Assembly (NCBI GenBank): GCA_003864495.1
Contig: ML133422.1
Span: 679,057-743,056 of the forward strand
Reading direction: 5' to 3'
DNA length: 64,000 nt
Source of the DNA: Nemopilema nomurai
Taxonomy: Eukaryota > Cnidaria > Scyphozoa > Rhizostomeae > Rhizostomatidae
The translations under genes and the position numbers were made by a program. Numbering within the stretch: position 1 is the first letter of the stretch; every line of letters begins with the position of its first letter. A model generated the notes under the pieces. The model saw nothing but the letters and a program-made list of their open reading frames with translations. It searched no databases and was not told where the DNA came from. Below are positions 58,455 to 64,000 of this stretch, one piece after another.

Positions 58455-60300
58455 AACTGCGTTCACGGTGAAAATGTAATGCAGGAAGAAGGCGATCAGT
58501 CCTGGCCTGAACTGGAAAACCAATTTTTCAAGATCGACAGCTAAAATCTGTTCCGGAAGGACAAATGACGGTCGCCATTTTTAGGGCACTAAAAGTGAAC
58601 TAGATCTTCAGAATAGGCCAGTTATGCATTCTAGCAGCTAAACGTGTTTCGTGATCCCAAGCAACTAAATTGCACTGCATTGGCAAAGATGATTATGCTT
58701 GATCGCATGGAAATGCCAGATCAGCGCAAAGTAATCCCATGAATGCCTTTAATCACGCTTTAATCGCTTGATTCCGATGTACGGTCACGAGTGTCACGCG
58801 CCTGCGCACTCTCGCGAAAATTGGAACAACCATGACCTCGTTTTCGATTTATAGCATCGCTTTTCAATACCGTGTGAAGTAATCTGGCAAATGATCTATT
58901 CAAGTTGGCAAAGAATGAAGACAAAGTATTTATTCGTACGTTAGATGAAACAAATTCAACCCTCTTTCTTTCCTGTAGCCGTAGTCCGAATCCTAGCCCA
59001 AACGAACAGTCTATTGCAGAAGCCATATTGAACAGCATTGCCCTTTCTGCTTCGAAAATGTTTATTTTGATTTTTCCAATATTTGCCCTCTTTAGAGAGA
59101 GCTTTACCGGCAATTTCGATAATCAAAACTACCGAAGCTATAAGGATTAGCTGTCGTTTTAATTAAGAAAATAATTGAATGATTTATTTTTCAGTCCGAT
59201 AACCTCAAGGGTAAGAGTGAATGTGACCTCCTGAGGCCTAGTTAATGATTAATGGGAATTTATTGTTTGTCAAGTCATGCAAAATAAACGTTTCTTCTTA
59301 AATCGTAAGATGTTTATAGATATGTTGAAATTTTCTACCAGAGTAACCTGTATGCAATTCAACATAGGGAGCTCGCTTTTTAAAAATGAAGAAGGAAAGA
59401 CATTGAATGGAAGATATTTTGTCTAGTCTTTCAAGAACTGTGTTTTTGAAAACTTCTGGCGTTAGTTTTACAGCAGACTGATCAGATAGTATGAAACTGT
59501 TTCAGGAGCGTAGAATATTGAACCCTTTGCCATCAAGGAAAGTGTCTTTTCAAATGGACTTGCAACACCTGCAATGTATTTTGAAGCATATTAGAACTAT
59601 TAGCTCACAGTCTTCTTGTTGTTTAGAAGAAACACCGCGGATGGAAGAAGGATTTTAATAATACAATTCTTTTGAAACTACTAATGGCTCAATACTTACA
59701 TTGATGAGCTTTTCATGATTTGAAACAATACGCAATTCAAGATACAATAATTGCACAAGTGGAGGGTATTCCCCCAACCTTTCCCATGTATTTAATTGCT
59801 ACTTGTCCCGATCCCCAATACAAAGCATTTCTTCAATAATCAATAAAAGTATTCCTCAATATATCTATGCTCTTTTGCCTAATCGAACATCTGCTAATGT
59901 AACTTGAAGCTATTATAGGTTTTTCTTTTGATAAGCAGCAATTTCCACTAAAGTAGGCCTGCATGAGGTTTCTACTTGGAAATCAATCTTTAGATTTGAC
60001 GTTTTGCTTGCTAGATTACCACACGAGTATCATCTAGGAGTACAAAATTCTTAGTTCCTTTAGCACTTTTTATGCAAATATGTACAAATTTCATGCTTAT
60101 AAAGACTCGTTTATTTTCACTTGCACGAAAACGTTCATGCAGATATCAAATGAGCTACATGGTACCAACATATTCTACAAGTGCAATCTTCAATTGAATT
60201 CTTCAGCAATTACCTTCAATTGATTTCTAATGAATCAAAACATCTTATAAAGCCGCTAAACACACCGTTTAAGCTCATTCTTTTTAGGTCAAGTGATTTG
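58455..60300. other. 3' UTR and downstream non-coding DNA
   Basis: Begins with the 3' UTR of the hevein/SGNH gene. AATAAA at 59283-59288 is a candidate poly(A) signal, about 830 bp past the stop. A minus-strand open stretch at 58760-59113 has no recognisable domain and no splice support, so I do not call it a gene. Confidence 0.4.
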
Positions 60301-63300
60301 TTCTGAATCAGGGCAACCGGAAACCTTTGGCCAGTAACTCAACCAACATATTTCTTAGAAATTGTCTATTTTCACTTGGAAATGAGGGTTTGTTAAAAGA
60401 GGCTGGAAATCATAATAATAATAACAAAATCTCAAGCTACATCATACCTGTCTTTTAAATGAGTAACGTGCCATAGTTCGCGCCACCGTTTCTCAATCAT
60501 GGCTGTTGAATCCGACAATATATGCATCTTAAATTATTTATTATCCGAGAACAAGACAGCGTTTTATTTCTAATTCGAAGATCATTTCTCGACAGCAAGA
60601 CTGCTGATTTGTGCATTTGTTTTTATGAAGCCGAATTGACAGGTCTAGGATTGTGCTGTTGTCCTTTGCGCGGCTTCTTCGGATGTCGCTAGACCATGGT
60701 TGCCTAAAGTTGAAATTGGATCGACAAATTCGCGGTATCCTTACACTATCGCAATCTAGACTTTACCAATTTGCTCAAGAGAACAGTGCGTGCTTGTTTG
60801 TTTGCTTGAATGTAATTTTGATGATGGAGAAATAGTTTGTTTTCAAAAAGATCAATTGATTGCAGTCGGAGAGAACTTCCCTCTGAACTTTGGCAATAAT
60901 CGAAGGCGGAGTGATATTTCCAGTGGCTCGCCGAATATCATCTCGGGGCTTCCAAGTTATCGAGAGGTGTAGCAAGAATCAACATCATTAATATTGAAGA
61001 ACTGTGAGTACATCTTTTTTAACCTAATCCTTTTTCAAACAAACCATGAACTTCGTATTTTGGAAATTTCAGATGATGTCCGAAAGGCTACCCAACTGCC
61101 GTGCAGAACTGGGCTCCTTTGTTAAAATTCTAAAACTGCCTCTTTCATGTTTGCAATAATAACTTTAAGACAAGGTTCCGCAAGAAAATAATGTACTCAT
61201 TTCGGCTTTTCTTGCTAGGCCAACAAGTTGAGCCCAAACCTTTAGACCTTTCCTTTCATTTCGGAATCAAGGAAGCCATGAAAACGGCCTAGAATCTTTG
61301 TTTGTTGAAAGTTTCGAAGACCATCCTTAATTGCTGTTAGAATATTGTTTTTGAGAGCTCCTAACTGTTTTCCACATAATTTTTATCTCGATTAACCTTT
61401 CCTGGAAAACCATTTATTCATGGCGAAATAATTTTGTGGCTAAAATGAAGAGTGGATTTTCGATTCATATGCGTCTCTACCATTTTTTGTTTTTACTATA
61501 TATATAAGCTATAAAAGTCTTGGTGCTAAAAGATACTTTCAACAAATGTTCAAAAGATTCCATTGCAACCACAAGGGTGTTAATATTATTGAATTTGACA
61601 TTTTGTTGTGGTTTCTAAATCACATAAATACACATAAATAGCTGCCTCACCAGTCCTACCAATCAATCAAATCATTGTGCAAATCACTGTGCCTTTCAGT
61701 TTAAGAGACAAGTAAAAAATGAATAAAATGTCAAAGAAAATTTTTGGCATATTTGTAAATGCCATCTGTTTTCAAACTAAGAGCCTTAGTGTTGAATTTC
61801 AATCCTTAAAGGCTTTACTTCATATTTTTAACTAATATATATGATTTGAACAGATTTCATTAACATAAGCCTAATTTTAGCTATATAAAATTACATAATT
61901 TGTGTTTTCTCAATGAAGTAGTGCTACATTAAAGATACTGAGTAGAAATTGGTTTTTACAGGATCTTACTCTATAAAACTATATTGTTTTCTTGTGCAAA
62001 CTAATTTATATATATATATATTTATGACATAAAGGCTTGATATGAAATTACATTTTCAGGAAGTTTATTATAAGTTTAAAAATATTCTAGCCAATATTTT
62101 TTTGTTTAGATGGGTTTTGCATATGGATTAGTAAATTATTACTTACTATGATTTTTAATGTAAATCAATGTAAATACAGTGTACAAGCTTTTGATTCACT
62201 CTTTGTGCACAAACTCTCTTTTATGATATATATTTATTGCATCATGTTAAAAATTTTCTCCTGAATATGTCTATTATTGAAAAATTTATTTATCTGGTAG
62301 AATGTGGGAGGGGAATTAAAAGTTAGTTTTTAAAACATAACGTTAATGATATGTGTATATATACAAAATACATTACAAATGCATGTGGTAATAACAGACA
62401 TTTTGTAACCTTGTCTAAAGTAGGATGCACTGTCAATGTTCAAGCATCCATTATATATATTTCAAGTTTTTCAAAACCTCTGATAGACTTAAATTTAGAA
62501 AAGGTACTTATCCAAGTGACAGTATTTCTTTTAGAGTGGTTGAAATGCTGGTTTGAGGGTTGAACAGTCATTCTTGTGGAAATTGATATGGATTGCCACA
62601 AGATCACTTCTCTTAGTTTCATTTCATGCAAACTTTTCAATCATTCTAAACACTTGAGGATGTTTGGAAATTTTGCCTAAAAAAGACTGTTTTTAGTCAT
62701 AATTTAAATTGAAAGGAAATAACCAAACTGTAATACTCCTTATCAAGTAATAATCATCCTAAAAAAATTGGCATTATTCACAAATCACTTTAATGCATTT
62801 TGAATTATTTTTGGATTTGTGTGGTCCAAATTGCCTTTTGGTAAGTTTGTTAATACCATTAATTTCTGAATGACTTCATGCACACAATGAGAATTTTTTC
62901 TGAAGATGCGTAATTTGTATCAAGTGCCTATGACTACTATTCATCAATATACATAACTTTGGATTTATTTTCAAAGTCAACATTCATTTTTCCACTTATT
63001 GACTTGTTTGATTTCTAGAGGTAAATGATCAGAAAGCATAAATCTGAAATTTTAAGGAAAGCAATTTTACAAATAATGGGAATTCCATAATTGTAAGAAA
63101 CAGGGAAGTCATTTGTTGGCATACTAAAGTAATTTTTGTCTGACATTCCTCATATTATGGAAACATTGGAAAATGGCCAAAATCTCATTTTTGCTGTTTC
63201 TTGCAATTGTGACTGAAAGTTCTCAATGTCGCATTGATATTGGTATAGATGATTTCCCAATTTCTATAATTTATATAATTTACATAAATTGTATAAATGA

Positions 63301-64000
63301 AGAAATATCCATCACAATATGTTTATTAAGTTACATAACCTTTGATACAGCATTTTCATATATTATAAGATGTTTGGTAGCCCTAATAGCATTTGCAAAT
63401 ATACAGCACATTATTTTGTTTAATTTTTATATCAAAAAAAGCTTTATAGTCCTGTGGTGTAGGAATGTGAAAAAGTTATCCAATGGAAATTGAAACATGT
63501 CACCTAAGTTGGCTCTTATAATTGTTCATAGTGTTCCTTTATTAAGAAATTGTCTTCTGTGTTTTCAATTTTTGTCACTGTGTATCAAACTATCATTCTA
63601 TGACCCAGCCAAGTGGATCAGGCAGGAATCATTCTAAGCTGGTTCCTTTCCAATTGTTGCCTAGAAACAGAAATAGCAGAACAGTGTTAAACCTAATTAT
63701 ATAATTGCATTCTGTAGAAAAAATTGAGAAGAAGCTGAAAGATCCCTTCTTCTTAAAAACTTGGAAATGTAGAACTTCTAAGGCAGATTAATTCTACCTC
63801 AAGCTTAAGAAGATATTTTTTTGATGACCTGCTAAAAGTTTTTTTCCTGATATGCCTTGGGGTATCAAAGTTTAGGGTAAAACAGAGAATTGTAGAAGTA
63901 ACTTAAGTATACCATTAATTAGGGATATTTTGCTTTGTTTTGTTTCTAGTTGTAGTGTTTTTGTTTATGAAGAATGTTGAGCAAACATGCTTTAATGCTG
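60301..64000. other. AT-rich intergenic tail, no gene recognised
   Basis: Becomes markedly more AT-rich than the rest of the window, especially from about 61.4 kb, with TATATA runs near 61980-62030 and many short A/T homopolymers. Open frames are short and Ile/Phe/Lys-rich, as expected by chance in such DNA. A stretch near 63118-63215 resembles the foldback repeat family of 19811-19951. Confidence 0.5.

Noticed and set aside
58760..59113. Minus-strand open frame of 117 codons
   Set aside because: No recognisable domain, low complexity in places and no splice or homologous context. Probably chance or a repeat remnant.
63173..63493. 106-codon open frame with a hydrophobic start
   Set aside because: Lies in AT-rich DNA, and its first part coincides with the dispersed foldback-type repeat. 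Composition is as expected by chance.

Overview
The window looks like nuclear DNA of an invertebrate animal, most probably a cnidarian (anthozoan-like). The basis is AT-rich non-coding DNA, very intron-rich genes with canonical GT/AG sites, a Ty3/gypsy retrotransposon primed by an animal-type tRNA-Ser, hAT elements, and a hevein-type domain fused to an SGNH esterase-like domain. The taxon is an inference. One undetermined base (position 324) and two single-base gaps in a conserved gene suggest a draft assembly.

Layout. (1) 535-7689, minus strand: a class A-like GPCR gene in at least two exons. Its intron carries a complete, apparently very young Ty3/gypsy element (2501-7075) in the opposite orientation, with identical 128-bp LTRs, a 5-bp target duplication and an intact 1349-residue Gag-Pol frame. 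(2) 7690-12358: no recognisable gene, but a LINE reverse-transcriptase scrap near 10 kb and eight nearly perfect 55-bp tandem units at 10361-10800. (3) 12359-52433, plus strand: a eukaryotic multidomain acetyl-CoA carboxylase in 66 coding exons, from inside the biotin carboxylase domain to the stop codon. Its N-terminal exons are not visible. Two exons each lack one base relative to the conserved frame. Introns hold a 1.24-kb hAT-like element with a second hAT-like element nested in it, a 141-bp foldback palindrome and many micro- and minisatellites. (4) 54975-58454, plus strand: a four-exon gene for a 422-residue type II membrane protein with a hevein-type Cys domain followed by an SGNH/PC-esterase-like domain; a tRNA-like sequence and a 43-bp tandem repeat lie in its introns. 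(5) 58455-64000: increasingly AT-rich DNA without a gene I can support.

The genes do not form a pathway. ACC makes malonyl-CoA for fatty acid synthesis and for control of its oxidation. The GPCR is a surface receptor. The hevein/SGNH protein is probably a secretory-pathway glycan-modifying or glycan-binding enzyme. The most unusual coding unit is the hevein-SGNH fusion. The points most in need of checking are the two ACC frame breaks and the missing ACC 5' exons.
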